DNA of 64,000 nt. Origin: Companilactobacillus paralimentarius DSM 13238 = JCM 10415. Its GTDB lineage: Bacteria; Bacillota; Bacilli; Lactobacillales; Lactobacillaceae. Position numbers and translations under genes: made by a program. Every line of letters starts with the position of its first letter. The stretch's first letter is position 1. Of this stretch, positions 56,265 to 64,000 are shown in pieces. Under the pieces are notes generated by a model, which saw nothing but the letters and a program-made list of their open reading frames with translations, did no database searches and had not been told where the DNA came from. The stretch is taken from NCBI RefSeq assembly GCF_001434985.1, contig NZ_AZES01000026.1, forward strand, positions 16,377 to 80,376, read 5' to 3'.

Positions 56265-56634
56265 GATGTCGCCCTCCGCAACAAGCACTATTGCTCTGGA
56301 ACGCTGTGGACGCTGATTTGAGCCAATTGAAGTTCACAATTGTCTCAAATACAGGTCTTATACTAAGCGACAAATCGCTAAGTATAATTTCACGGCTGAG
56401 ACCAATAGCACTTGTTACTCCGGGCTGAATAGTAATTCTATTTTGTATTTTTCTTTCTAAATTTTTAGGCAAAAATAAACAGTATCTATTCAAAATTCCA
56501 CACGACTGTAAAATTCTAAATAAATACTGTTTTTAATTAACGGAACTATATAATAAAAATCATTTTCTCGTCGATATTAAAATCCGCAAAATAAAAAATC
56601 AGAACACTATCTAATCCTTGTGGAGGATGGCATC
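56265..56634 (+). repeat. structured repeat, copy B (candidate RNA element)
   Basis: The most complete copy of the dispersed family. Core (56265-56430): outer stem 56280-56293/56403-56416 (12 of 14 pairs), arm 1 56317-56329/56337-56349 and arm 2 56358-56370/56375-56387 (one mismatch). Shared with copy A are TGGAACGYTRTGGRC (56298-56312), TTTCAYRRCTGA (56388-56399) and TTACTCCRGRCTRAATAG (56415-56432). A second hairpin (56478-56533, ACAGTATCTATT...AAATAAATACTGT) can terminate transcription on both strands and matches copy C. The ends, 56265-56281 and 56618-56634, are 17-bp inverted repeats differing only by transitions. It fills most of the 556-base gap between folT and the thioesterase. Confidence 0.75.
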
Positions 56635-56665
56635 AAATGATAACTAAACTAAAGAACCACTATCC

Positions 56666-57409
56666 CTATTTATCTTCCCATCCCAATTGAGCAATAACAT
56701 TCAATGTATCGCCATTCTTTATCCAATGAGTTGATGTGTGGTTTTCTGAATCTACCTTAGCAAATGACAATGGTTCACTTTCCAAATTAAGTTCTTTTTC
56801 ATACTTAATGTCCATACTCTTCAAATGATGACTGGCAATATAATCCGTATCTAATGTATCTACCATCCAGTCAAAATAGTAAGAGTTATTAACATGTTTA
56901 TTAACATCGATATTGTAGTAACCGATATGTTGTGGTTGTTTGAAATCATAATCTTCGGGTACACGTAAACGAGCAAATCTCTGAATTCGATTAACCTCTT
57001 CAGCCCCAAATTTATTTTCCAAACGATCTGCAGCACTGACGATTTTACGCTCCTTAATATCAATCAAAACAAAAGCACTTTGGGCTTTGACCATAACATT
57101 ACCGTCCATATCTTCAACCCAGAAATCACGATAGAAAAAGTACTTATTATAACTTGTTGCTTGTGTAGTAACTTTTAATTTTTGTCCTAAATGTGGCATT
57201 TGATTGATATCCATATGATATTGAACAACTACCCATCCTAAGCCATTGTTCATAACCATCTCTGTACTATCAGCATCAGCTTGGTGTAATTGTTTTTCGG
57301 AAGTTAGTAGCATAATGTCAATCAAGGCTGATAAACGGATATCACCTGTAAAATTGACAAAATAATATGGTACTTCTACTTCCATTGAATATGTTTCTCT
57401 GTCTGTCAC
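56666..57409 (-). CDS. acyl-ACP thioesterase (FatA/B-like)
   Basis: A 247-residue double hot-dog thioesterase that releases fatty acids from acyl carrier protein. The first hot-dog domain contains the LLTSEKQLHQADAD and GLGWVVVQYHMDINQMP segments; the second has GYYNIDVNKHVNNSYYFDWMVD, with the Asn and His (N-x-H-x-N) catalytic signature. The start GTG overlaps the rsmI stop by one base. It is the last gene of the unit, ending before repeat copy B. Its chain-length preference is unknown. Confidence 0.92.
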   Translation of the reverse strand: MTDRETYSMEVEVPYYFVNFTGDIRLSALIDIMLLTSEKQLHQADADSTEMVMNNGLGWVVVQYHMDINQMPHLGQKLKVTTQATSYNKYFFYRDFWVEDMDGNVMVKAQSAFVLIDIKERKIVSAADRLENKFGAEEVNRIQRFARLRVPEDYDFKQPQHIGYYNIDVNKHVNNSYYFDWMVDTLDTDYIASHHLKSMDIKYEKELNLESEPLSFAKVDSENHTSTHWIKNGDTLNVIAQLGWEDK

Positions 57410-58281
57410 TATTCTTCCTCTCCAATTCCATGATAAAGGTTATACACCGTTTGTTTCTTCAAACCATTGCCAGCGGCTACTTCTTTGATAGCCTTATTAG
57501 GTTTCTTACCGTGGTCTATCAAGTTATCCACTGCCGCCACTAAATCAGCGTCTGAACTAGTTTCCATTTGATCAGCTGGTTTCCCTGCAATTATTAAAAC
57601 ATACTCACCCTTAGGATCATTTTCTTCATAATATTGGGCGACATCTTGTAAACTACCACGTAAAAAAGCTTCGTGAATCTTAGTCAATTCACGAGCCAAA
57701 GTTATCTGTCGCTCTGGACCAAACTTGGCAATTAAATCTTGAATCGTCTTCTTCACTCGATATGGCGATTCATAAACAATTGTTGTTTCATTACGATTAG
57801 CCAAATCCACTAAAGCTTCTGTTCTTTCTTTTCCCTTACGAGGTAAAAAGCCAAAGAAATAAAATGGCTGTGGTTCTATACCAGAAGCTATTAGAGCCGT
57901 TATTGAAGCCGTAGCACCTGGTAGTGGGACTACTGGAATTTCTTCCTTAATAGCAGCTTTAACTAGCTCTTTACCCGGATCACTGATCGATGGAGCTCCA
58001 GCATCACTAACCTGTGCGATTTTTAGACCTGAATTCATTTTTTCAATTAATTCGGGAATCCTTTGAGCAGTATTATGTTCATGAAAACTTATTAATTCTG
58101 TTGGTATTTCAAAATGATTTAATAAATTTTTAGTATTACGTGTATCCTCAGCTGCGACTAGATCTGCTTCCTTCAAAGTGTTAACAGCTCGAAAAGTCAT
58201 GTCTTCTAAATTACCAATGGGCGTTGGCACTAAAAAAAGGCAGCCCTTCGAATTATCAACAAAACTCTTTTGTTCCTTCAT
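57409..58281 (-). CDS. rsmI: 16S rRNA (cytidine-1402-2'-O)-methyltransferase RsmI
   Basis: A 290-residue SAM-dependent methyltransferase of the tetrapyrrole-methylase fold, modifying C1402 in the 16S rRNA decoding centre. Motifs LFLVPTPIGNLEDMTFRA, AAEDTRNTKNLL and SDAGAPSISDPG are characteristic. AAGGGGAG precedes the ATG. It follows yabA by 18 bases, the normal Firmicutes order. Confidence 0.96.
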   Translation of the reverse strand: MKEQKSFVDNSKGCLFLVPTPIGNLEDMTFRAVNTLKEADLVAAEDTRNTKNLLNHFEIPTELISFHEHNTAQRIPELIEKMNSGLKIAQVSDAGAPSISDPGKELVKAAIKEEIPVVPLPGATASITALIASGIEPQPFYFFGFLPRKGKERTEALVDLANRNETTIVYESPYRVKKTIQDLIAKFGPERQITLARELTKIHEAFLRGSLQDVAQYYEENDPKGEYVLIIAGKPADQMETSSDADLVAAVDNLIDHGKKPNKAIKEVAAGNGLKKQTVYNLYHGIGEEE

Positions 58282-58299
58282 TCAAATAGCTCCCCTTAC

Positions 58300-58662
58300 T
58301 TAAATCTTTTTAACTTTTTTGTTCTTTTTCCAGTTAGTTCCATATAAAACGTTCATGCAGAAAAGACATTCTTCGTCATTATCACGGTGTGAACCGTAAT
58401 ATTGTTGGCAAACATGAAATCCCTTGCGATATAGTTTTTCCAAATTCAATCGCGAACCAGATAACGTGTTACCATTAAAATCCTTTTCCTCGTAACCAAC
58501 CTTTTCTAAATGTTTGCGAAGATTTTGGTTTTCCAACTTAATCTCTTCGTTCTTTTCCAAAGTATCGGATAGTTCCTCTTTTAGCAAAGAAACTTTTTTA
58601 CTTATATCATTTAGTTGATTTGTGATTGTTTCAAATTCATCATATAAATCTTTCTCTGCCAT
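58300..58662 (-). CDS. yabA: replication initiation control protein YabA
   Basis: A 120-residue regulator that binds DnaA and the beta clamp DnaN to restrain replication initiation. Residues 1-60 form a coiled coil for tetramerisation. The C-terminal zinc-binding domain has FHVCQQYYGSHRDNDEECLFC (His and three Cys). It lies between holB and rsmI as expected. Confidence 0.95.
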   Translation of the reverse strand: MAEKDLYDEFETITNQLNDISKKVSLLKEELSDTLEKNEEIKLENQNLRKHLEKVGYEEKDFNGNTLSGSRLNLEKLYRKGFHVCQQYYGSHRDNDEECLFCMNVLYGTNWKKNKKVKKI

Positions 58663-58673
58663 GATTTCACCTA

Positions 58674-59627
58674 CTAATCCACAAATTTTAATGACAAATC
58701 TTCTAAAATTGCTTGAAACGATACATTACTTTTCCACATTTGTTCAGCTGTGAATAAGTCATCAGACATCCCTACAACTTTTTTGATTCCTTTATTTGAG
58801 AGTAAATCTTCTGTCGTTAATGTTGATTTTTCTAAATTGTACCTAATTGATAATATATCACTAAACATTTGATTCAACATGTCGAAAACCAAATGTTGCT
58901 GATTTTTATTCTCTACTAAAGGCATGATATCAGTCTGAATATCGATAAAACTATTTATTTTTTGTTTATTGATTTCTTTTAACCAATTCGTGATTGCAAT
59001 CAATAGTGATTGGTATTTATCAGCTGTAATACTTTCCAAATATTTAATATCGGTGACTTTCAAGGCATCCTCGGCTTGTTCTTTTTTAAAGCCTTCATTA
59101 ATTAAACTTTCAATTTCATCTTCATTACTTTTATTCGATAAATGAAATATTTGGACACGTGATTGAATTGTTGGCAAAAGTTGTTTTGCAGAATCAGCCA
59201 GTAAAATAATCATCAGATTACCCTCTGGTTCTTCAATCGTTTTTAACAAGTTATTACTGGCCGCATTGGTCATCTTCTCAGCCTCATCGATGATCAAAAT
59301 TCGTCTTTTACCTTGCGTTGCCGTCATATTAGCTTCTTTTTTAAAGAATTTAATATCATCGACTCCGATACTCTGCTTCTCGGTTTCCACCTCTAAAACA
59401 TCTGGATTATCCCCAAGGGCAATTGTACGACATTTTTGGCAAGTTTGATCAGGAGCGCCGTTTTGAAGATTCTCGCAAAATTGACTCTGGGCTAACCAAA
59501 TAGCCATTTGCTGTCTAACCTTGGAAGAAGCACTGTCAATCAAATAAGCGTGCGACAACATATTGGAAGAAATAATTTTTTGAAATTCTTGAACAACTTT
59601 AGGCTGCTCAGTTTGTAAATTTTCCAT
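58674..59627 (-). CDS. holB: DNA polymerase III subunit delta'
   Basis: A 317-residue clamp-loader subunit. The AAA+ fold lacks an intact P-loop (LIDSASSKVRQQ in its place), as usual for delta', and has a zinc-binding set (FCENL...TCQKC), the DEAEKMTNAASNNLLKTIEEP region and QSRVQIFHL. It assembles with DnaX and delta to load the clamp. It sits three bases after darA. Confidence 0.95.
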   Translation of the reverse strand: MENLQTEQPKVVQEFQKIISSNMLSHAYLIDSASSKVRQQMAIWLAQSQFCENLQNGAPDQTCQKCRTIALGDNPDVLEVETEKQSIGVDDIKFFKKEANMTATQGKRRILIIDEAEKMTNAASNNLLKTIEEPEGNLMIILLADSAKQLLPTIQSRVQIFHLSNKSNEDEIESLINEGFKKEQAEDALKVTDIKYLESITADKYQSLLIAITNWLKEINKQKINSFIDIQTDIMPLVENKNQQHLVFDMLNQMFSDILSIRYNLEKSTLTTEDLLSNKGIKKVVGMSDDLFTAEQMWKSNVSFQAILEDLSLKFVD

Positions 59628-59629
59628 TT

Positions 59630-59956
59630 CTAGAATCTCACGAATTTATCAACTGGTAAGATGAAACAAGTAGCACCGCCGACTTGAACCTCAATAGGTT
59701 CAGCCAAACTAGAAGCAGCTTCTGGCATTAAGAATGTTGGTGTAACGTATTGAGAACGTGTATGACAATTCTTCTTAATGATTGCTAAGACCTCATCAAC
59801 CTTCTCTTCTTCAACACCGATAATAAAGGTACAATTACCAGCCTTCAAGAAACCACCAGTAGATGGTAATTGAGTGGCTCTAAAACCACCTTTAACAAGC
59901 TTTTCTTGTAGTTGTTGACTATCTTTATCTTGAATGATGGCTAAAATTAATTTCAT
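59630..59956 (-). CDS. darA: cyclic-di-AMP receptor DarA (PstA/YaaQ)
   Basis: A 108-residue PII-like protein that binds c-di-AMP as a trimer. The signature GGFRATQLPSTGGFLKAGNCTFIIGVEEEKVD and the C-terminal VQVGGATCFILPVDKFVRF are typical. The downstream target is not known in lactobacilli. It lies between tmk and holB, two bases after tmk. Confidence 0.95.
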   Translation of the reverse strand: MKLILAIIQDKDSQQLQEKLVKGGFRATQLPSTGGFLKAGNCTFIIGVEEEKVDEVLAIIKKNCHTRSQYVTPTFLMPEAASSLAEPIEVQVGGATCFILPVDKFVRF

Positions 59957-59958
59957 AG

Positions 59959-60609
59959 TTATTCTCCTTTAGTAAAAATATTAGGAAATCTTTGCACAAT
60001 AATTTCAACAGCATCCTGAACTACTTTATCAGGTGCTTGAGCTGCATCAACCGTCTTGATACGTTCAATGTTATCCCTAACAACTTCTTTGTAAGAATCA
60101 TAGACACGTTCGTGGAAACTCATAGCAGCTTTTTCTAAACGATCCATCTGTCCAGCATGATCTTTTTTGATTCGAGCTAATCCTACATCGGGAGTCACGT
60201 CAAAGTAAATTGTTAAATCTGGCAAATGTCCCTCAATCGCAAAGTTATTAATATCAGCGACCTCTTTAGTACCGATCTGGCGTCCACCGCCTTGATAAGC
60301 AATTGAACTGTCCACAAATCTATCACTCAACATAATTTTACCTTCAGCTAAGGTTGGTAAAATTACATCAATTAAGTGTTGACGTCTAGCTGCTGCATAC
60401 AATAATGCTTCTGTTCTGGCATCCATCTCTTCATCATGAATATCCAAAATGATTTTTCTGATTTTTTCAGAAATTTGACTACCACCAGGCTCTCTTGATA
60501 AGACAATTTCCTTATCAGTTTTGGCCTGCAACAGTGGCATAATTTTTTTCAGAGCTGTCGTTTTACCAGCTCCATCTGGTCCTTCAAACGAAATAAATAT
60601 TCCTGGCAT
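59959..60609 (-). CDS. tmk: thymidylate kinase
   Basis: A 216-residue kinase phosphorylating dTMP to dTDP. P-loop FEGPDGAGKTTALKK, the DR(Y/F) motif in SDRFVDSSIAYQGGGRQIG, and the lid region are present. It normally follows yaaL directly in the dnaX cluster, but here repeat copy C (with a terminator-like hairpin) lies between, so tmk may need its own promoter. Confidence 0.97.
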   Translation of the reverse strand: MPGIFISFEGPDGAGKTTALKKIMPLLQAKTDKEIVLSREPGGSQISEKIRKIILDIHDEEMDARTEALLYAAARRQHLIDVILPTLAEGKIMLSDRFVDSSIAYQGGGRQIGTKEVADINNFAIEGHLPDLTIYFDVTPDVGLARIKKDHAGQMDRLEKAAMSFHERVYDSYKEVVRDNIERIKTVDAAQAPDKVVQDAVEIIVQRFPNIFTKGE

Positions 60610-60707
60610 ATAATATCTCTCCTAGATGATTACTACTATTTTACTTGAAATTGGAAATAAATGAAACTTCCTAAGATATTATTCTAAGAGAATGACAACT
60701 GAAATAT

Positions 60708-60866
60708 ACCGTTCTCCACAACAAACTCGATTGGTCTGGACTGAATCCCATTCTATTTAATCACCTAATTTTCTATTATTTAAAGTAAAAAAATAACAGT
60801 ATCTATTTAGAAACTCCATACGTATATTTTATACGCACTAACGGAATTCTAAATAGATACTGTTTT
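60708..60866 (+). repeat. structured repeat, copy C (truncated)
   Basis: A partial copy matching copy B at both flanks: CGTTCTCCACAACAAAC (60710-60726) resembles the 5' core, TCTGGACTGAATCCCATTCTATTT (60734-60757) resembles the 3' core, but the two arms between are deleted. The hairpin 60796-60811/60847-60862 (CAGTATCTATTTAGAA with its perfect complement) is nearly the same as in copy B and has T-runs on both strands. Downstream GCGGACGACGGCATGCC (60897-60913) resembles the right end of copy B. It occupies the 311-base gap between yaaL and tmk. Confidence 0.7.
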
Positions 60867-60920
60867 TTAATTTTCGAATTAACTGAAACTAAGTAAGCGG
60901 ACGACGGCATGCCATCTGTA

Positions 60921-61208
60921 TTACCAGTGTTTTTCAGCACGGCTAGGTTGCTTCAAAAATGTATCCTCATCTCCGAAAATAATATTTGTCGTAGCCTTAG
61001 CTTTAGCTTTTCTTCTTCTTGCTTCTAGATACAAAAATTGATACTTCAATTGATCGAGTTTTAACTTGATTCTTGTCGTATCATCGATATCAACTGAATT
61101 ATTCATCATTCTCTGTGTATTACCGATTCTTTGTTGAATCTGATGAATATTATCTAAGAGGCGATCATCTTCCATTTTTTGGACAGATATCTTTTTTCTA
61201 CCAAACAT
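60921..61208 (-). CDS. YaaL-family DUF2508 protein
   Basis: A 95-residue basic protein of the DUF2508/YaaL family, mostly helical (LLDNIHQIQQRIGNTQRMMNN...YQFLYLEARRRKAKAK). The function is unknown. It starts one base after recR, as in most lactobacilli. The region after its stop holds repeat copy C. Confidence 0.88.
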   Translation of the reverse strand: MFGRKKISVQKMEDDRLLDNIHQIQQRIGNTQRMMNNSVDIDDTTRIKLKLDQLKYQFLYLEARRRKAKAKATTNIIFGDEDTFLKQPSRAEKHW

Positions 61209-61209
61209 G

Positions 61210-61809
61210 TTAAATCTCCCTGCGACCTAGAACCGCACTCTTCAAAGTCATTTCATCCGCATATTCAATATCAGATCCAACAGCTAATCCATGTGCTAAT
61301 CTAGTTACTTTTATTCCTGCTGGCTTAACTAATTTGGCTAAATATTGAGCAGTTGCTTCTCCTTCTGGCGTCGCATTAGTTGCAATAATTAATTCTTTAA
61401 CATTCTGATTAGTCTTTAAGCGATTCAGCAACAACTTAATATTCAAATCTTCTGGGCCAACTCCATCGACTGGCGATAAGACCCCTCCTAGAACGTGATA
61501 CAGACCGTTATAACCATTCATATCATCCAAAGACATAATATCTTTAGCTTGTTCAACGACTAAAATAACTGACTGATCACGACTCTTATCACTACATATA
61601 TTACAAATATCCTCAGTAGTAATATTTCCACAAATTCTACAACTCTTTAAATCTGTCTTTGCGGAAATTAAATTATCGGCAAACTCTTGTACTTGGTCTT
61701 TATCCATTCCAAGTGTAAAGAATGCCATTCTGGTTGCAGTTTTGCGACCAATTCCTGGTAGCATCATATAGCTATCAATTAATTTAGATATTGGTTCTGG
61801 ATATTTCAT
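61210..61809 (-). CDS. recR: recombination protein RecR
   Basis: A 199-residue recombination mediator acting with RecF and RecO at single-stranded gaps. The helix-hairpin-helix [15 protein letters not shown]4 zinc finger [16 protein letters not shown] and Toprim domain [13 protein letters not shown]...EATAQYL are all present. The start codon overlaps the ebfC stop by one base. Normal length. Confidence 0.97.
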   Translation of the reverse strand: MKYPEPISKLIDSYMMLPGIGRKTATRMAFFTLGMDKDQVQEFADNLISAKTDLKSCRICGNITTEDICNICSDKSRDQSVILVVEQAKDIMSLDDMNGYNGLYHVLGGVLSPVDGVGPEDLNIKLLLNRLKTNQNVKELIIATNATPEGEATAQYLAKLVKPAGIKVTRLAHGLAVGSDIEYADEMTLKSAVLGRREI

Positions 61810-62138
61810 TACATCAACCCGTTTGTGTATTTACCTAATTTAGCTTCTTTATCATTATCAACAGCTTCGAAGGCATTATTCAAAGCATCGATCAACATAT
61901 CTTGCAAAGTGTCTGGATCATCTGGATCAATAATCTTTTCACTGATTGTCATATCAGCAATTTTCTTATCACCAGTTACCTTAACTGTGACAAAATCATC
62001 AACTGACTTACCTGTATATTCTGTTTTGTTAAGTTCTTCAGTTGTTGCTTGAACTTCTTTTTGCATCTTTTGGGCTTGGCGCATAATGTTAGCCATGTTT
62101 CCACCCATTCCACCCATATTTGGCATACCTTTACTCAT
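61809..62138 (-). CDS. YbaB/EbfC-family nucleoid-associated protein
   Basis: A 109-residue DNA-binding protein of the YbaB/EbfC family, with the N-terminal Met/Gly-rich stretch ([21 protein letters not shown]) and the [22 protein letters not shown] body. It lies between dnaX and recR, where it is nearly always found. Confidence 0.95.
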   Translation of the reverse strand: MSKGMPNMGGMGGNMANIMRQAQKMQKEVQATTEELNKTEYTGKSVDDFVTVKVTGDKKIADMTISEKIIDPDDPDTLQDMLIDALNNAFEAVDNDKEAKLGKYTNGLM

Positions 62139-62150
62139 AAATAATTCCTC

Positions 62151-63875
62151 CTAGTCATTTTTTATATCAACTATATCGTCACCAAACAATTTTACAGCTT
62201 CATCAACGGTGGGATCAGTTTTCTTTTTTGGTTCTTGCTTTGATTCTACATTGCCTTGATTGTTTAAATCAATATTATTGTCAATATATTCTTTACGAAT
62301 CTTTGGCCAGTCAGCTTTAGGAACTAAAACAATTTGAGAATCCTTCTTCATCAGACGACTGACATTGTTCTCTAATTCTTTTAAAAATTCTGAATCATCT
62401 TGAGCCTGTTCAAACCACATCTCATAATCAAAGGCTACAACAACTCCTTCAGATGACGCAGCCACAGGTTCGGCGACCTTCATCATAGCACGTTGAGTTA
62501 TTGAAAGCATACTCATTAAATCGGGCCAAATTTCTTTGGCAGCCATTAGATCTTTTTTAGTGGCACTACCCAAAACTTTATAGATAGCCGTCTTATTTAA
62601 CCGAGCATTAGTATTAGCTCGACGCCGAGTCTTCTTAGGCTCAGTTTTTTTAACCACAGTTCCAGTTGAAAGATCCTTTACTTCATTTTGTAAATGTGAA
62701 ACTTCATCTCTCAACTTATCTAATTCAGCACTGCCAACCTGATTATCACTAGTTTCATTGGTTGCTGCCGGTGCTGTACTTTGTTGAACAATCTTTGGCT
62801 CACTGATTTTAACGGTCAAGATTTCCATATAAATATCAGTTTGATTCGAATTTTTCAAATTCTTTTGCGTTGCACTGACTTGATCAACTATATAAAACAG
62901 GCGTGAATTGTCAAACTTATCTGAAATAGCTAATAACTCATCAGTCATCACTGACTTATCCATTTTACTAGATAAATCTGAATCCGAATTATACAAAATC
63001 AGATTTCGACAAACACGAATAATCATTTCCGTAAAACGTAATGCTGAACGTCCACTAGCTAAAATCTGATACAGATTAGTTAAAGCTTCAGCTGGATTAT
63101 TTTCAGCAATAGCTGTCATATAGGAAACAATCTGTTCATTACTCAAAGCACCCGTTACTTCTTGGGCATTCTTCAAGGTTAATTCATCATCACCATATGA
63201 CAAAGCCTGATCCAAAATACTCAAAGCATCACGCATTCCACCCTCAGCGGAAGCAGCGATAATATTTAAAGCTTCTTCATCATATTTGATATTCTTATCA
63301 TTTAAAATAAATTCCATTCGTTTCAAAATATCCTGACGTGAAATACGACGGAAATTGAAACTCTGTGTTCTAGAAATAATTGTTGCAGGAATCTTTTGTG
63401 GTTCGGTTGTAGCCAAAATGAACATGACATTAGCTGGTGGTTCTTCCAAAGTCTTCAATAAAGCATTGAAGGCACCTTGTGAAAGCATATGAACTTCATC
63501 AATAATGTAAACTTTAAACTTGGCTTCGGTTGGTGCGTATTTTACTTTGTCTCTAATATCACGGATCTCTTCAACACCGTTGTTAGAAGCCGCATCAATT
63601 TCAATTACATCATTCAGACGGTTCTCATTTGCAGCTTTACAAATTTCACATTCATTGCACGGTTCGCCATCATGTGGATTAAGACAATTCACCGCTTTGG
63701 CTAAAATTTTGGCACAGGATGTCTTACCAGTACCACGTGGACCACTGAACAAATACGCATGACTGGTCATCTGACTAGCAACCGCATTGCGTAGTGTCTG
63801 AGTAATAACATCTTGGCCGATTACATCAGAAAAAGTTTGGGGACGCCAAACTCGATAAAGTGCTTGATATGCCAT
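62151..63875 (-). CDS. dnaX: DNA polymerase III subunit gamma/tau
   Basis: A 574-residue clamp-loader ATPase. Walker A is GPRGTGKTSCAK, the zinc ligands lie in CLNPHDGEPCNECEICK, Walker B is IIDEVHMLS and the SRTQSFNFRRIS arginine-finger region follows. Domains IV-V (about 430-574) link to the polymerase alpha subunit. It begins with MAYQALYRVWRPQTF after AAAGGAG, has a promoter just upstream, and heads the dnaX-ebfC-recR-yaaL unit. Confidence 0.97.
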   Translation of the reverse strand: MAYQALYRVWRPQTFSDVIGQDVITQTLRNAVASQMTSHAYLFSGPRGTGKTSCAKILAKAVNCLNPHDGEPCNECEICKAANENRLNDVIEIDAASNNGVEEIRDIRDKVKYAPTEAKFKVYIIDEVHMLSQGAFNALLKTLEEPPANVMFILATTEPQKIPATIISRTQSFNFRRISRQDILKRMEFILNDKNIKYDEEALNIIAASAEGGMRDALSILDQALSYGDDELTLKNAQEVTGALSNEQIVSYMTAIAENNPAEALTNLYQILASGRSALRFTEMIIRVCRNLILYNSDSDLSSKMDKSVMTDELLAISDKFDNSRLFYIVDQVSATQKNLKNSNQTDIYMEILTVKISEPKIVQQSTAPAATNETSDNQVGSAELDKLRDEVSHLQNEVKDLSTGTVVKKTEPKKTRRRANTNARLNKTAIYKVLGSATKKDLMAAKEIWPDLMSMLSITQRAMMKVAEPVAASSEGVVVAFDYEMWFEQAQDDSEFLKELENNVSRLMKKDSQIVLVPKADWPKIRKEYIDNNIDLNNQGNVESKQEPKKKTDPTVDEAVKLFGDDIVDIKND

Positions 63876-63899
63876 TTTATCTCCTTTAAAAATCTAATA

Positions 63900-63928
63900 T
63901 ATAAATTTTACCACAAGATTTTTGACAA
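63900..63928 (-). promoter_or_regulatory. probable dnaX promoter
   Basis: TTGTCA (63928-63923), 17 bp, TTTATA (63905-63900) on the minus strand, 25 bases before the dnaX ATG. I looked for the signal-recognition-particle RNA often found upstream of dnaX; it is not within the remaining 70 bases. Confidence 0.55.
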
Positions 63929-64000
63929 ATACTGCTTGGTAAAAAATTGGCGAATTTTATAATCAAGTTAGCCACTTTCAATAAAAGCTCAAAATAAAAA

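Noticed and set aside
56260..56493. 77-codon minus-strand open frame inside repeat copy B
   Set aside because: It reads through the structured core and its palindromes, has no convincing ribosome-binding site, and its counterpart in copy A is not preserved as the same protein.

Overview
The window is a stretch of chromosome from a low-GC Gram-positive bacterium, almost certainly a member of the Lactobacillaceae. The pattern is closest to what I know of the Companilactobacillus (former Lactobacillus alimentarius/farciminis) group, but that placement is inference from gene order, AT-rich base use and protein style. Nearly everything is housekeeping. I see no prophage, insertion sequence, CRISPR array, rRNA or tRNA gene.

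Layout. 1-3310 is a sugar-catabolism locus: a truncated PTS EIIBC gene and an esterase on the minus strand diverge from a LacI-type regulator and a YdjC/ChbG-type deacetylase, with two identical 16-bp palindromic operators between them. 3384-28663 is a long, mostly minus-strand block: ytxH/DUF948, rdgB-racE, yslB (plus strand), trxA, mutS2, cvpA, yrzB-ruvX-ireB-alaS (alaS with a T-box leader), cshB-nrnA-dinB-zwf, and the mismatch-repair/Holliday-junction/queuosine cluster ymdB-mutS-mutL-ruvA-ruvB-queA-tgt-yajC. 28751-31035 is an accessory insert-like segment: a gene-tail relic with its terminator, then a GIY-YIG/DUF2075 ATPase gene overlapping a MazG-like pyrophosphohydrolase gene. 31108-37727 holds DUF554, a MerR regulator, a WxL surface protein, a diguanylate cyclase and an orphan membrane protein. 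37846-49658 holds ppsA, groES-groEL (CIRCE), a CPBP protease, a DAACS symporter behind a cre site, manA, rex, an ABC-F ATPase and DUF368. 49712-53041 holds a lectin-like WxL protein and an orphan Nudix-like protein. 53174-63875 is again conserved: tsaB-rimI-tsaD, folT behind a THF riboswitch, and dnaX-ebfC-recR-yaaL / tmk-darA-holB-yabA-rsmI-acyl-ACP thioesterase.

Most notable: (1) a dispersed repeat family of three copies (36963-37138 minus, 56265-56634 plus, 60708-60866 plus and truncated). Its two full copies fold into the same branched RNA shape with different sequences in the paired arms and shared sequence in the junctions, so it looks like an uncharacterised structured RNA or structured mobile repeat. 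(2) A candidate two-gene defence-like module, GIY-YIG/DUF2075 ATPase plus MazG-like enzyme. (3) Genes whose only well-placed start is non-canonical: dinB (AUC, otherwise it loses a catalytic Asp), the DUF368 gene (AUA) and possibly ruvB (AUC).

Many start codons were moved from the longest open frame to the codon that follows a good Shine-Dalgarno sequence; each case is explained in its entry.
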